A DNA stretch of 64,000 nt from Bedellia somnulentella (Eukaryota; Arthropoda; Insecta; Lepidoptera; Bedelliidae), in NCBI GenBank assembly GCA_963576735.1, contig CAUYWD010000196.1:62001-126000 (forward strand), given 5' to 3'. A program made the translations under genes and the position numbers. The notes beneath the pieces are model-generated. The model searched no databases, had not been told where the DNA came from, and saw only the letters and a program-made list of their open reading frames with translations. Below, in pieces: positions 20,881 through 32,600 of this stretch (position 1 is its first letter; each line of letters begins with the position of its first letter).

Positions 20881-22106
20881 GTTACTGGGAGGGATTTATT
20901 GGTGACAGTTGACCCACTACCTTTCCCTTTTCCCTTGCCTTTCCCCTTTCCTTTACTGACTTCCGCTGCAGGTGCAGTTGCATCTGCAAGTACGGTAGGT
21001 ACTGTATTATGTGGCGTACTCAGAGGCCTTTTGTCCGCTGCCAGCGGCGGGCGTATGATCTTTCTAGGTAGAAGGCGTTCCTCTAATGCCTCCAGTCGAG
21101 CGTTCATCATGCTACCTACTTGTACCATGACAGAGCGGATAAAATCCTCGCTTCCTATAGTCTCAGGGTTCAGTCGCTGGCCCCTAATTTCCTCTCTTAG
21201 AGCAACCAGTTCAGAGCGTAAAGAAGCTTGTTCCTGATCGTGGAATTCTCTAATATTTTTGAGTTCGTCTCTGAGTCGTGTGTTATCTTCTTGAAGCTTT
21301 TTAACTTCTTCAGAAGACGTTCTTGCTAACAGAGCCTCTGATGCATTGTTTATTGATTTAGCAGCATTCTGAAGGTCTCTAACGAATGTACCCTTTAGAT
21401 TCCTTGACCTATTTGCCACACCAAGAATTACATCTATTTCTCTTTTAACTATTTTTGCCAGGTCTTCAGCGATTTTATCCCCAGCTGGTGTTTCGTCAAT
21501 GACTGCTTTTGGCCGAGTTCTTTCTCTCCTCTGATTAGACTTTTCCAATTTGTTTGACATGTCCTCTTTTTCTTTTTGTTGGCGGAGAAGAAAATCTTCT
21601 CTCCTAGCTGCTGCTTGCTCGGCCCTAGCTCTGCCAACACCGATAAATTTACCGGTAGTAGGTGGCCTCCCTCTACCTCTTTTAGAAAGGGTACTACCAG
21701 GCACAGTGTCCCTACTGGTGTCTGAATCTGATGGACCAGATTCTTCACCATCTCTTGCTCGCTTTCTGCGTTCGGAGTTACTCCAAAAACTTTTTGAAGT
21801 AAGGTCTCTGCAACTAAGAGAGTTGGAATCCTCAGACTCAGCTCCAGCAAAATCATTTCCAGAAGCCAAATCTACGTCCTCTATGCTTCCCATATAGGGA
21901 AAGTCCATATTACTATTAAGATCGAAGTCCGTGATGGATAAGCTATGGTCGTCGTTTAGACGCAGGCCCTTTGAAGAAGGACCTGCGAGGCAGTTTTTGC
22001 CCCCCCCAGAATACGTGGGGGCGCCTTCCGCGGATGCAGAAGGGTGGGATTCCCCCTCTCGGGGACCCACCTGGGTAACTCTATTCAAAATTGCCTTATT
22101 GTTCAT
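20823..22106 (-). pseudogene. S5 ORF1, C-terminally truncated (about 427 aa)
   Basis: The start is the ATG at 22106 (MNNKAILNR), which aligns with other units; the frame upstream of it is 5' UTR. It has a type B head, KRGRGRPPTTGKFIGVGRAR, a coiled coil (LQEDNTRLRDELKNIREFHD), MVQVGSMMNARLEALEERLL and a KGKGKGKGKG run. It then slips out of frame near 20870 and ends in an unrelated tail. Zinc knuckles are absent. Confidence 0.85.
21999..22076 (-). promoter_or_regulatory. ORF1 head RNA module, type B (S5)
   Basis: P2 has a GAGA loop; P3 is CTTCTGC-ATCC-GCGGAAG with one G-U pair; P1 and P4 are as in S3. Confidence 0.72.
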
Positions 22107-22593
22107 GGTTGTTTGGGTAGGCTTTATCCTCGGCCTACCATCGAGCCAAACCCCCCCTACCCCTGCGCTTGGCACTGGACTCCCTCCAGACATTCATCCC
22201 CTCGGCACGCTGACCTTGGGATTAGGGTAATTTTTTATAGAGGTTTTCTTCCTCGCAGCTTAGACCTCAGTGGCCTGCGCCCCCGTTCCCACCGAAGTAG
22301 GCTTACGGGTTGGCCGGCAGTATCATGAAGACACTGCCGCCCCACAAAGACAGAACCTGGCCGACCGATGCGACACAGACGCCAGGTTCTAACACCCGCC
22401 CCAGCCGCCCAATGTGGACAAACGCTGGGGCTAAGCCGTGCACATCAGAATGTGCCACGACTTCCCGTCTGCTTACTGCTCGCTCTGGAAGCAGAGGAGA
22501 GAAGCGGACTCTCGGTACATTGGCTTCACCCCGGGCTGGATTGCCCGAGGCTACTGAGCCCCCACGCCACGACAAGGCTGCACCGTGTGGGGG

Positions 22594-22597
22594 AACC
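22594..22597. repeat. Telomeric remnant AACC between S5 and S6
   Basis: Four bases lie between the S5 5' end and the S6 poly(T) (22598-22620). Confidence 0.8.
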
Positions 22598-22620
22598 TTT
22601 TTTTTTTTTTTTTTTTTTTT

Positions 22621-23005
22621 ACGTGGGGAAATCCTCATGGATTCCCCGCCGCATGGGGGTGCGACGGGGATATGTCAGACTTCTACTGACTAAAACCCCA
22701 CGGTGGTCCTTCTTGGTGCACAAATGTGGGGTCTCTGGGTACTCTTCAATTGCAATGTTCCCGAGACCCCACGCACCTTATGCCTCGCGGCATTCCTTCA
22801 TTGGGGAAGACGGAACCCCCCTTTTCCACTTTAGTAGTCACGGACGCTCAGGACCACCTAAGCGCCCGTCCTTCTTGGGCAGGGTTTGGTAGCGCGCAGA
22901 TAGCCCCACTCTGCGCGCCTCCTGCCCGTGGAGCCCCGCTTTCGGCGACGCACGCCATATGGGGGCTCCGTGGTCTTAGAAGACCCTAACCGAGGCCGCG
23001 GTGCG
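22621..23005 (-). promoter_or_regulatory. S6 3' UTR, structured; terminal fold 22622-22702
   Basis: On the + strand the variable hairpin is GGTGC/GCACC around GGGGTCTC/GAGACCCC (about 22711-22775), followed by ATGCC-TCGC-GGCAT. The GCGCGCAGA/TCTGCGCGC stem matches S3. Confidence 0.67.
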
Positions 23006-26000
23006 TCAGTGGTTCCTGGCACCGCGGCGACGACGGCCCCTTCCAGTGGGGTCCGCCAACTCCCTCTCTCTTTCGGCGGCCTCCTTTGCAAGCATGACTC
23101 GTTCGCAAAAGGAGGCCGCCGCCGCCCACGCATCGGGTCTCTCCACCATAGCCGAAACGACAGCTGGTAAAGAGAGATCCGGGCCGATGATCGCCCGGAG
23201 TTCTGCCCTCTCTATGTCCCACGCTGGGCACACTTCAAGCGTATGCTGCGCCGTCTCCTCGGGGCAGTTTGCACAGTGGTGGCACCGAGCGGCCTGCTCT
23301 TTGCCCAGCCGCCACAGGTACTTTCCGAAGCAACCATGCCCGGAAAGGACCTGTGTCAGCCGAAAGCTCAGAGCCCCGTGCTCTCGTTGCAGCCACTGCT
23401 CAAAGACGGGAAGGATAGCCTCCACCGTCTTGTGCCCCGCACTAGGCTCGCCCAGCCTTAGTGCCCAAGCGTCGAGGGCAGCGGCATCTTCTTGCTGTTT
23501 GTAGGCCGCTGTTTCCCGATCCGTGGGCCAGTGGCCCTGTGTCCGCCGTTCTTCGCGCCAGTGGAAGGTCGACGCGAGAACTTGCGCGTCTAACTCCCAC
23601 GGCTTCGAACCCGCCATTAGGCAGGCAGCTTCGCGGGATACCGTACGGTATCCCCTTGACGCCCTGACAGCCATAAGCCGTTGCGGCGCGTGAAGAAGCG
23701 CCGCATTCGACCCCTTCAGGGCGTCAGCCCAGACTGGGGAGCCGTACATGGCCATGGACCGTACGACTCCCATGTAGAGCTGCCTGCACCCGTTCCTAGG
23801 GCCCCCAAGGTTCGGCAGGAGTCTGCAGAGTGCAGCTGCCGCAACCATCAACCGGGGCCCCAAACGCTCGAAGTGAGCGCGGAACGTCCATCGGCCGTCG
23901 AGCACTAATCCCAGATACTTCAAAGTTGACTCGACGGCAATCCTCTCGCCACCCACAACGATGGCGGATTCTCCAGCCGGCGGACCGTTCCGAGGACCAT
24001 GGAACCACATGGCCTCGGATTTGTTCAGGGCCACTTCTAGGCCCAATGACCTTATCCGGCGCACTACGTGCGCCACTCCTGCAGTTCCGCGAATGGCGGC
24101 CTCTCTGTATGTTTTCCCTCGGGCCGTCACTAGGGTGTCGTCTGCATAACAGGTAAGTTGGACACCCCAGAGGTTGGCGCCGCGTAAAACCCAATCGTAT
24201 CCGATGTTCCACAGGAGCGGGCCCAAGACTGAGCCCTGTGGAACACCGCAAGACATCTCGCGGCGACCCCAACCCTCCCGAAGCGGATACGTGATGAACC
24301 GATCCGAGAGGTACGACCCGAGGATCCTCCTCAAGTACGGAGGCACTTCGTGAAATTTCAGTGCCTCCGTTATACAGGACCAGGGGATGGTGTTGAATGC
24401 GTTCTTGATATCGAGTGATACCGCCAACACCACCTTGCCCTGGGAGACCGCCTCGTCCGCTATTGAGCGGACTCGCAGAACTGCGTGTACAGTCGAGCGG
24501 CAGCGTCTAAAACCGAACTGCTGGTCCGAGAGATTTGGACCAGCTCCCTCGAGGTGCTCGACGATTCGGGCAGAGATCACCCTTTCTAAAAGTTTACCCG
24601 CCTCGTCGAGCAGCACAATCGGTCGAAAAGCCGAGGGTTCTACGGAGTCGGCGGGGCGCCCATCCTTTCGCAGAAGCACGAGTTTACCCGTCTTCCACGG
24701 CTCGGGAAACACACCTTGTTCCAGGCACGTGGAGAACAGGCCCCGAAACCTCTCCTCCAGGAAGGGCTTGAGCGCCACTACCCACGCCTGCCCCGGAATC
24801 CCATCTAGTCCCGGGGCCGTCTTCTTCTTCTTCAGGCGCTCTATGGCCACCGCCAACTCCGGTTCGGTTACTTCGGGGACGAGAAGTTCGTCCACCGAAC
24901 GCCGCCGCTCAATCGCCATCATGGGGGGCTGATGCACCCCCCTGGCCGGGAACAGGGCCGAAACCACATTTTCCACCACAATAGTCTGGAGGCTCGTAGT
25001 TAGTGGGGGCGCCCATGGTCTTAACCTTTGCCTGGCCATTCTGTAGGCGCGCCCCCATGGATCATCGTCTAGAGCCTCCAGTAATTCCTTTCGGGAGGCT
25101 TCTTTGGCATCATAAATCGCCAGTTTTAATGCTTTCTTAGCCTCCCGGAAAGCCTCGACAACGCGGTTCTCTTCGGCCTCGTCCCGGCGTCTCCTTCTTC
25201 TTATTCTTTTGCACTGGCGTCTCGCCGCGATGCTCGCACGTCGGAGTTGTGCGATCTCGGCGGACCACCAGTGCATCTGGCGTCTCGGAGCCATCGGTCC
25301 CACTCGGGGCATCGACGCGTCGCATACCTCTGTGAGGGCTTCACGAAACCAGCTCACCTCGGCACTGATGTCGACGGCCGCACCGGGCGGCGGTGACATC
25401 CAGGACTGGACGATGGAGGCTTCCACCATCATCTCCTTGTCCAGCCTGCTGAGGGCCCACCTAGGTCCCCCATTTGCCGACGCTCCACCCGGTTGGGTGG
25501 CTGGTCTGGACGTGGAGATCTCAAACCGGATATACTGATGGTCTGAGTACGACTCCACGTCTGTGACAACCCTCCAGCCCTTGATCAGGGCCCAGAGGCC
25601 GGGAGTTGCGAATGTTAAATCGACAATCGAACTCCCGTTATGCCTGACGCATGTAGGTGTCGAACCCCTATTTGCCGCGGAGAATCCCGCGGCTGTCGCC
25701 CACTCTAAAACCACCCCACCAAAGGCGTCTGTCGCCGGAAAACCCCAAGCCGTAGATTTGGCATTGAAGTCTCCAGCGACCAATACTTGGCGTGGGCGAC
25801 ATTGTAGGACTGCTGCTTCGAGATCTTGCAGAAAAGTCTCGAAATTGGCAAGGGAGTCGTTCGGCGAAAAGTAAAGGGAAAAGATAACTAAATCCCCCAC
25901 CCGTGCCGAGACGAAACCCCTGCCCCTTCTCACTTCTTCTAGCAGCAGCCCCGACGAGCTAGTGACGGTTATAGCCGCCACACCATTTAGGTCCGACACC

Positions 26001-26137
26001 CAATTAGCCCTTGTAGGGACGTAATATGGCTCCGAGACAATACCCACATTAATAGACCACTCCGCCACGCTCTGAAAGAAGAGATCTTGAGCAGTGGCGC
26101 AGTGGTTCAAGTTCACTTGGAGGAACCGCAAAGCCAT
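23006..26137 (-). CDS. S6 ORF2: endonuclease-reverse transcriptase (1043 aa), intact
   Basis: The ATG at 26137 overlaps the second of two in-frame TAA stops of ORF1 (TAA TAA TG). The endonuclease has LQVNLN, SEPY, GDFNAK, SIVDL and YSDH; the RT has GLDGIP, SLDIKNAFN, GVPQGSVLGP and YADD; the zinc knuckle is CHHCANCPEETAQH. No catalytic residue appears altered. It shares YLSDRFITY and RLKKKKTAPG with S5 and S9, a subfamily separate from S2/S3. The unit lacks a complete ORF1, so if expressed, this protein would need ORF1 protein from another copy. Confidence 0.92.
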   Translation of the reverse strand: MALRFLQVNLNHCATAQDLFFQSVAEWSINVGIVSEPYYVPTRANWVSDLNGVAAITVTSSSGLLLEEVRRGRGFVSARVGDLVIFSLYFSPNDSLANFETFLQDLEAAVLQCRPRQVLVAGDFNAKSTAWGFPATDAFGGVVLEWATAAGFSAANRGSTPTCVRHNGSSIVDLTFATPGLWALIKGWRVVTDVESYSDHQYIRFEISTSRPATQPGGASANGGPRWALSRLDKEMMVEASIVQSWMSPPPGAAVDISAEVSWFREALTEVCDASMPRVGPMAPRRQMHWWSAEIAQLRRASIAARRQCKRIRRRRRRDEAEENRVVEAFREAKKALKLAIYDAKEASRKELLEALDDDPWGRAYRMARQRLRPWAPPLTTSLQTIVVENVVSALFPARGVHQPPMMAIERRRSVDELLVPEVTEPELAVAIERLKKKKTAPGLDGIPGQAWVVALKPFLEERFRGLFSTCLEQGVFPEPWKTGKLVLLRKDGRPADSVEPSAFRPIVLLDEAGKLLERVISARIVEHLEGAGPNLSDQQFGFRRCRSTVHAVLRVRSIADEAVSQGKVVLAVSLDIKNAFNTIPWSCITEALKFHEVPPYLRRILGSYLSDRFITYPLREGWGRREMSCGVPQGSVLGPLLWNIGYDWVLRGANLWGVQLTCYADDTLVTARGKTYREAAIRGTAGVAHVVRRIRSLGLEVALNKSEAMWFHGPRNGPPAGESAIVVGGERIAVESTLKYLGLVLDGRWTFRAHFERLGPRLMVAAAALCRLLPNLGGPRNGCRQLYMGVVRSMAMYGSPVWADALKGSNAALLHAPQRLMAVRASRGYRTVSREAACLMAGSKPWELDAQVLASTFHWREERRTQGHWPTDRETAAYKQQEDAAALDAWALRLGEPSAGHKTVEAILPVFEQWLQREHGALSFRLTQVLSGHGCFGKYLWRLGKEQAARCHHCANCPEETAQHTLEVCPAWDIERAELRAIIGPDLSLPAVVSAMVERPDAWAAAASFCERVMLAKEAAERERELADPTGRGRRRRGARNH

Positions 26138-26139
26138 TA

Positions 26140-27785
26140 TTAATTAACGACCATGGGTTCCTCCACTGGCCCTTTGTTCGGGCTGTTGCTGTCACTTGCT
26201 GGAGCTAAAAGTGGCATACTTTTCCCAGCATGTTGGCGCTTTTTAGGCTTTTTCTGTTTCGAAGTCGAACAGCTTTTTGCCCCCACTGAATGCTCGCTAG
26301 GTTTCCCTGTTGCCTTACAAATTGGGCAACATGGCTTGTTTAAGCATACCTCAGCTTTATGCCCTGAGGAGCCACAACGAAAGCAGAATTCGCTGCGATC
26401 CACCTGGGATTTACAATTGGCACGAACGTGCCCCGCCTCTAAACACTTGTAACAGCGCAACTCCCTATGTGGTAAGTGCTGCACTGTCACTCTGCCCCAG
26501 CCAATCTGTAAAGAGCCCGTCTGCAACAGCTTTTTAGCGGCAGCTATGGGACAACGTATGAGAGCCGAGCAGGATCCTCGGTACCCAACTGACACCTTTC
26601 CTACCTTAACATCATCCCGGACGCACCCACCCACGCAGGCCACTGCACCGGCTATTTCTCCTTCCGACACCGAGTCATCCAGGTCAATGAGTCGTAAAGC
26701 CTCAATTTTTGTTGGCCTGGATATCCTAACTGAGTCCAACGGAAGGACTTCCCTCAGTTTAGCCGCAAAGGCATCAGCTTTTTCCGGAGCCTGCTCACCC
26801 GAAATTTCGAATTTCCGAGCTCCAGTGAGAGCTGAGCGAATACGCATGGGCCCAATGCCTAAACCAGGGAAGTCGATTTTGGTTTTGGCATCGGAAATGA
26901 TATTTCCCAGCGTTAACCCGCTTTTAGCAGCGTCTTCGCTCAAGCTCACTATCACCGCGGCAGAACGCGGAGGTTTAAGCTTTTTGGCAGCTGCTTGGGC
27001 CGTTACTTTTTGCGGGGCCTTGACAGGTGCAACGGCCTTCTTTTTCTTCCCTCCGCGGCGGACCACGGTTGCCCAGGACTCATTCACAGTTGATGAGGTG
27101 CCAGGAGCCGGCTGTGATATCGGAACCGCAGCCATTGCTTGACTCCGGTTTTTCGGGGTTGCCTCATGTACCGGCAATGGAGATGGTTTAGGCGTTTGCT
27201 TTCCCTTTCCTTTGCCTTTATTTTTCTTCACATTTTCTTTAACTTTCTCTTCTACCTGGGGAGACAAAGGTTTAGAAGTTTGCCCAACTTTGGACGCCTT
27301 ATCAAATGCCAGGGGTGGTCTGACACGTTTTTCAGGCAAAAGCCGATCTTCTAGGGCCTCTAACCTGGCGTTTACCATAGTTCCGACATGAACCATGATT
27401 GTGCGAGCCAGGTTCGAGTCGGCTTCTGGGTCTGAACGGCCATTACGAACCTCATCTCGTAGTGCGTCCAGCTCTTTTCTCAGGGAATTTTGCTCTTGTT
27501 GAAGGTTGGCATTGTCAACCCTCAGTTGAGTGAGCTCATCTTTGAGGCGAGAATTTTCTTGTTGGAGCTTTCTGGTCTCTTCCGTTGAAGACCTCTCCAA
27601 CAAAGCATCCGAGGACTCCATGATGGAAGCAACAGCATTTTTGAGGACCTTTACCATGGTTCCCTTCAGTCTCTTGGATTTATTGGCCACCTCTAAAATG
27701 GCGGTCGTATCCACTTTTATCTGGGAATTGATGTCGTGAGCCGTCTTAGAAGACGCAAGAACTGGATTCTCCAGAGTTTTTTCTT
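26140..27785 (-). pseudogene. S6 ORF1, N-terminally truncated
   Basis: Homology covers the segment from NPVLASSKTAHD onward: LEVANKSKRLKGTMVKVLKN, a coiled coil (LQQENSRLKDELTQLRVDN), MVHVGTMVNARLEALEDRLL, WATVVRRGGKKKK, then CYKCLEAGHVRANC, CFRCGSSGHKAEVC and CPIC..H..C. The frame runs on to 27891 in foreign sequence, which should not be read as protein. The end is TAA TAA TG into ORF2. Confidence 0.88.
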
Positions 27786-28380
27786 CAAAAATGGACAGAA
27801 CGGACCATAACTGTTTCGACGGCGAGTGTCCAATTAGACGTAAGTGGGACGCGATATCGCGCTCCCTTATAGCGTACGAATAGGCAGCCAATTATCATTA
27901 CCATAGACATGTATAACATTAGCTTCCTTATCCAATCTCGTTCATCCTTCATTAAATATATAATAAACTTACTTCGTCTATAGTCTATAAATCTATTTTC
28001 TATAATATATATCTTAGGATTGTAAAGAAAGGACGTATGCACGTAAAACTTACTTGAAAATTTAAGACCTCAACACGAAAAGACATTTGTATATCCTATA
28101 CACAATGTCTTTTCTTAGAAATGCAAATGTCAAGTTGTAATATGTCAAATGATCGATGTAAATAATATATTATAATAATATATTATTGTACATGCGGTAG
28201 GGATAAATAAAATTGCTTTCATAATATATTTAATAAAAATAATATTGTATAGTATAACTTCCATATGCATGTATTCATAATGTTTGTAAACAACATTGTT
28301 GTATTTATTTGAACCTGCCTTATGGGCATGAGCTTAACAAGGTGACAAAAGGACAAGGCCAAAAAAGAATAATAATAATA

Positions 28381-28415
<35 letters not shown>

Positions 28416-29187
28416 AACAACAACATAATAGTTTTCTTAAAAGGAAAATGACTACCAATTATATCAATAAATGGAATGAAAAAAAAAAAAAAAAAAAAAA
28501 AAAAAATGCCTATACCTGATCGATCTGACCTTCACCCACATATAGTATGTCAAGCTCACTATATTACTGTAATAAAATTTTAAAAAAAACATTATAATGT
28601 ATGAATCTATTACCAACATATAACCGTACCTATAATCAGTTATTTGCCTGAAACTTGATGATCAAGTCTCAAGCAAAAACAACTCGTATTTATTCAAGGT
28701 TATTATATAATAATTATATACAGATATGTTTTATGTAATAAGCTAATAGTAGTATGTATCAAATAATAGAATAAGATAAATTATATAAAGTGTATCAACC
28801 ACAGTTGTTAACAACATAACCAGAATATATATAGCAAATAGTAACTATTTATCAGTTGATAGAATTAATCTATAAATGTAAACTAAAATAACCATATTTA
28901 TATAAAAGGAAATAAAGAGAAAGCAGCAAATGGATAATGTAACACAAAAGCACAATGTTTATGGAGATGCAAATTGTAAGAACCAATAAAGATGACATTA
29001 ATTGATGTTCAGAAAAGAAATGACTTAAATAAAATAGCGACCGAATGGTCAATAAAAGCGGCTGGGCCACTTAATAACCTTAAATAAATACGCAAAGATG
29101 TAAAAAGTCTCCTTTGCCCATGAAGGGGGAAAAGATCGCATGAAACCTCCAATAAACGGAGGTTTCACTAATAAAAAAAAAAAAAAA
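27786..29187 (+). other. AT-rich non-coding block ending in poly(A) joined to CCTAACC
   Basis: No credible protein frame is seen. The block holds A-rich tracts near 28382-28413 and 28478-28506 and an AT palindrome near 28160-28190. Near its right end is a perfect 8-bp hairpin AAACCTCC/GGAGGTTT (about 29145-29168), then a poly(A) of 15 (29173-29187) directly followed by CCTAACC. A + strand poly(A) meeting CCTAA is the arrangement reported for TRAS elements, opposite to SART. One reading is the 3' UTR of a 5'-truncated TRAS-like element; another is an unrelated polyadenylated retrocopy. No coding homology supports either. Confidence 0.4.
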
Positions 29188-29244
29188 CCTAACCTAACCT
29201 AACCTAACCTAACCTAACCTAACCTAACCTAACCTAACCTAACC
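29186..29244. repeat. Telomeric repeat, about 11.8 units of AACCT
   Basis: This is the longest perfect tract in the window, lying between the AT-rich block and S7. Its first two A overlap the preceding poly(A). Confidence 0.95.
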
Positions 29245-29260
29245 TTTTTTTTTTTTTTTT

Positions 29261-29651
29261 ACGTGGGGAAATCCTCATGGATTCCCCGCCGCATGGGGGT
29301 GCGACGGGGATATGTCAGACTTCTACTGACTAAAACCCCACGGTGGTCCTTCCAGGTGCGAATTTGTAGAGCCCACGGGTCGTCTGGCCTTAGGCAATTC
29401 ATCGCCGCGGGCTCCACACACCTAATGCCTCGCGGCATTCCTTCTTTGGGGGGGGACAGAACCCCCCTTTTTCACTTTTGTAGTCACGGACGCTCAGGAC
29501 CACCTAAGCGCCCGTCCTTCTTGGGCAGGGTTTGGTAGCGCGCAGATAGCCCCACTCTGCGCGCCTCCTGCCCGTGGAGCCCCGCTTTCGGCGACGCACG
29601 CCATATGGGGGCTCCGTGGTCTTAAAAGACCCTAACCGAGGCCGCGGTGCG
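29261..29651 (-). promoter_or_regulatory. S7 3' UTR, structured; terminal fold 29262-29342
   Basis: It is near-identical to S3, with the same GAGCCC/GGGCTC variable hairpin (about 29367-29413). The G run after GGCATT is shorter (GGGGGGG against about ten G in S3). Confidence 0.67.
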
Positions 29652-32600
29652 TCAGTGGTTCCTGGCACCGCGGCGACGACGGCCCCTTCCAGTGGGGTCC
29701 GCCAGCTCCCTTTCCCATTCGGCGGCCTCCTTTGCAAGCATTACGTGTTCGCAAAAGGAGGCCACCGCCGCCCACGCTTCGGGGCTCCCCACCATGGCCG
29801 CAACTACGGCCGTCAGGGATAGATCCGGGCCAATGCTTGCCCGGAGTGCTGCCCTCTCCCCAGCCCAAGCTGGGCACTCTTCGAGAGTGTGTTTCGCCGA
29901 ATCTTCGGGGCAATTCAGACAGTGGTGGCAACGAGCAGCCTGCTCTTTACCCAGCCGCCACAGGTACTTACCGAAGCAACCATGCCCGGATAGGACCTGT
30001 GTCAGCCGGAAGCTCGGAGATCCATGCTCTCGCTGCAACCACTGCGTGAGGACGGGGAGAATGGCCTCCACCGTCTTGTGCCCCGCGCTCGGCTGTCCCA
30101 GCCTGAGCGCCCATGCCTCGAGGGCAGCTGCCTCGACCTCCTGCTTGTAGGCCGCAGTCTCCCGTTGCGTGGGCCAGTGGCCCTGCGTCCGCCGATCTTC
30201 GCGCCAGTGGAAAGTGGACGCGAGGACTTTCGCGTCCAAATCCCATGGCATGGAACCCGCCAATAGGCAGGCAGCCTCTCGGGATACCGTACGGTATCCC
30301 CTTGACGCCCTGATGGACATAAGGCGCTGCGGCGCATGAAGAAGCGCCGCATTAGCCCCGTTCAGGGCGTCTGCCCAAACTGGGGAGCCGTACATTGCCA
30401 TTGATCGTACGACCCCCATATAGAGCTGCCTGCTTGCGTTCCTGGGGCCCCCAAGGTTCGGCATGAGTCTGCTAAGGGCAGCAGCCGCAACCATTAACCG
30501 GGGCCCCAAACGCTCGAAGTGAGCGCGGAACGTCCAACGGCCGTCGAGCACTAATCCCAGGTATTTCAAAGTCGACTCGACGGCAATCCTCACGCCACCC
30601 ACGACGATGGCGGATTCTCCCACTGGCGGACGATTCCGAGGCCCATGAAACCACATGGCCTCGGACTTATTCAGGGCCACTTCAAGGCCCAGAAGCCTTA
30701 TGCGGCGCACAACGTGCGCCACTCCCGCTGTTGCGCGGATGGCGGCCTCCCTGTATGTTTTCCCTCGAGCCGTCACTAGGGTGTCGTCTGCATAGCAGGT
30801 GAGTTGGACACCCCAGAGGTTGGCGCCGCGTAGGACCCAATCGTAGCCGATGTTCCACAGGAGCGGACCTAAGACTGACCCCTGTGGCACACCGCATGAC
30901 ATAGCGCGGCTTTCCCACCCCTCCCGAACCGGGTAAGTAATAGAACGGTCCGAGAGGTACGACTCGAGGACCCTCAATATGTATGGAGGCACTACATGAT
31001 ACTTAAGTGCCTCTTTAATACAGGGCCAGGGCATGGTATTGAAGGCGTTGGCGATGTCAAGTGACACCGCCAAAACCACCTCGCCCTGTGCGACCGCCTC
31101 GTCCGCTATCGCGCGAACGCGCAACACCGCGTGTACCGTTGAACGGCATCGGCGGAATCCAAACTGCTGGTCCGATATGTTTGGGCCTACCTCATCAAGG
31201 TGCTCGACGATTCGGGCAGAGATCACCCTCTCGAAAAGTTTGCCCGACTCGTCGAGCAGAACGATAGGCCGAAAAGACGATGGTTCGACGGAGTCAGCGG
31301 GGCGCCCTTCCTTTCGTAGGAGGACGAGTTTGCCCACCTTCCAAGGCTCTGGAAATACCCCTTGTGCCAGGCACAGGGAAAGCAGGCCCCGGAACTTCTC
31401 CTCCAGGAAGGGTTCCAGTGCGACCACCCAGGCTCGCCCCGGGATGCCGTCTAGTCCCGGGGCTGTCTTCTTCGCCTTGAGTCGCTTTATTGCCACTGCC
31501 AACTCCGGTTCAGTCACTTCTGGGACCAGCAGTTCTTCCTCCTCATGCTGCCGCTCTGCAGCCATCACTGGGGGCATATGAGCTGCCCTTGCCGGAAACA
31601 AGGCCGAGACCACGTTTTCCACTACGTGTGGCTGGAGACTCGTTGTCAAAGGGGGCGCCCAAGGGCGAAGCTGCTGCCGCACAATCTTGTACGGCCTGCC
31701 CCATGGGTCGTTGTTTAGAGTCTCCAGCGATTCCACCTTGGAGGCGAGTTTGGCCCTGAGAACAGCGATCTTCAGGGCGTTTTTCGCCTCACGGTACGCA
31801 TCAACTATTTCTTGTTCCTCGGCCTCGATCCGGCGTCTTCTCCTTCTGTAGCGCTGACATCGGCGGCCCGCCGCCATGCTAGCTCGGCGGAGCTGAGCAA
31901 CTTCGGCAGACCACCAGTGAACTTGTCTCCTTGGAGCCATTGGTCCCGCCCGGGGCATGGACGCGTCGCATATCTCTGTGAGGGCCCCACTAAACCAGGC
32001 CACCTCAGCCATGATGTCATTGGCAAAGTCAGGCGGTGCAGACCAGGACTGACAATGGCTGCTTCGGCCATTAGTTCTTTATCCAGCCTGCTGAGGGCCC
32101 ATCTTGGGCCCCCGTTTGCCGATGAGCCGCCTGATGAGGTGACTTCACGAGACGTAGAGACATCAAACCGGATATATCGGTGGTCAGAGTATGTCTCCAC
32201 GTCAGTGATGACCCTCCAGCCCTTAATTAGGGCCCAGAGACCGGGAGTAGCGAAAGTCAGATCGACGATCGAACTCCCGTTATGCCTAACACATGTGGGT
32301 GTCGAACCCGTGTTAGCGACAGCCATTCCAGTGGCCGTCGCCCATTCAACAACGGCGTGTCCGAAAGGTTCCGTTGCCGGGGATCCCCAAACCACTGACT
32401 TAGCGTTAAAGTCCCCGGCAATCAAAACCTGCCGAAGACGGCGCTGAAGGACTACTGCTTCTAGATCTTGCAGAAACACCTCGAAGTCGGAAAGTGGATC
32501 GTTAGCGGAGAAGTAGATTGACACTACGACAATTTCTCCGATGCGAGCCACCACGAACCTCCGACCCCGGGTCACTTCTTCCAGCAGCAGTCCTGAAGAT

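Larger units (their letters stand above)
17295..22593 (-). mobile_element. S5: SART-like element with ORF1-ORF2 deletion fusion
   Basis: It has a long poly(A) (39 T, 17295-17333), a 3' UTR, a fused coding region and a complete 5' UTR (22107-22593). It is about 1 kb shorter than S3 because the ORF1 C-terminus and the ORF2 N-terminus are missing. By ORF2 it groups with S6 and S9 (YLSDRFITYP). Confidence 0.88.
22598..27785 (-). mobile_element. S6: SART-like element, 5' truncated in ORF1
   Basis: Poly(A), 3' UTR, intact ORF2 and most of ORF1 are present. Homology ends near 27785, where AT-rich sequence takes over. The ORF1 head, AT-hook-like motif and 5' UTR are missing, and no telomeric repeat marks the 5' break. 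Confidence 0.87.

Noticed and set aside
27786..27891. N-terminal 35 codons of the S6 ORF1 frame
   Set aside because: They are not homologous to any other ORF1 copy; the frame simply runs into the AT-rich block.
28219..28458. Minus frame of 79 codons with long phenylalanine and tyrosine runs
   Set aside because: It is a translation of a poly(A) tract and AAT repeats.
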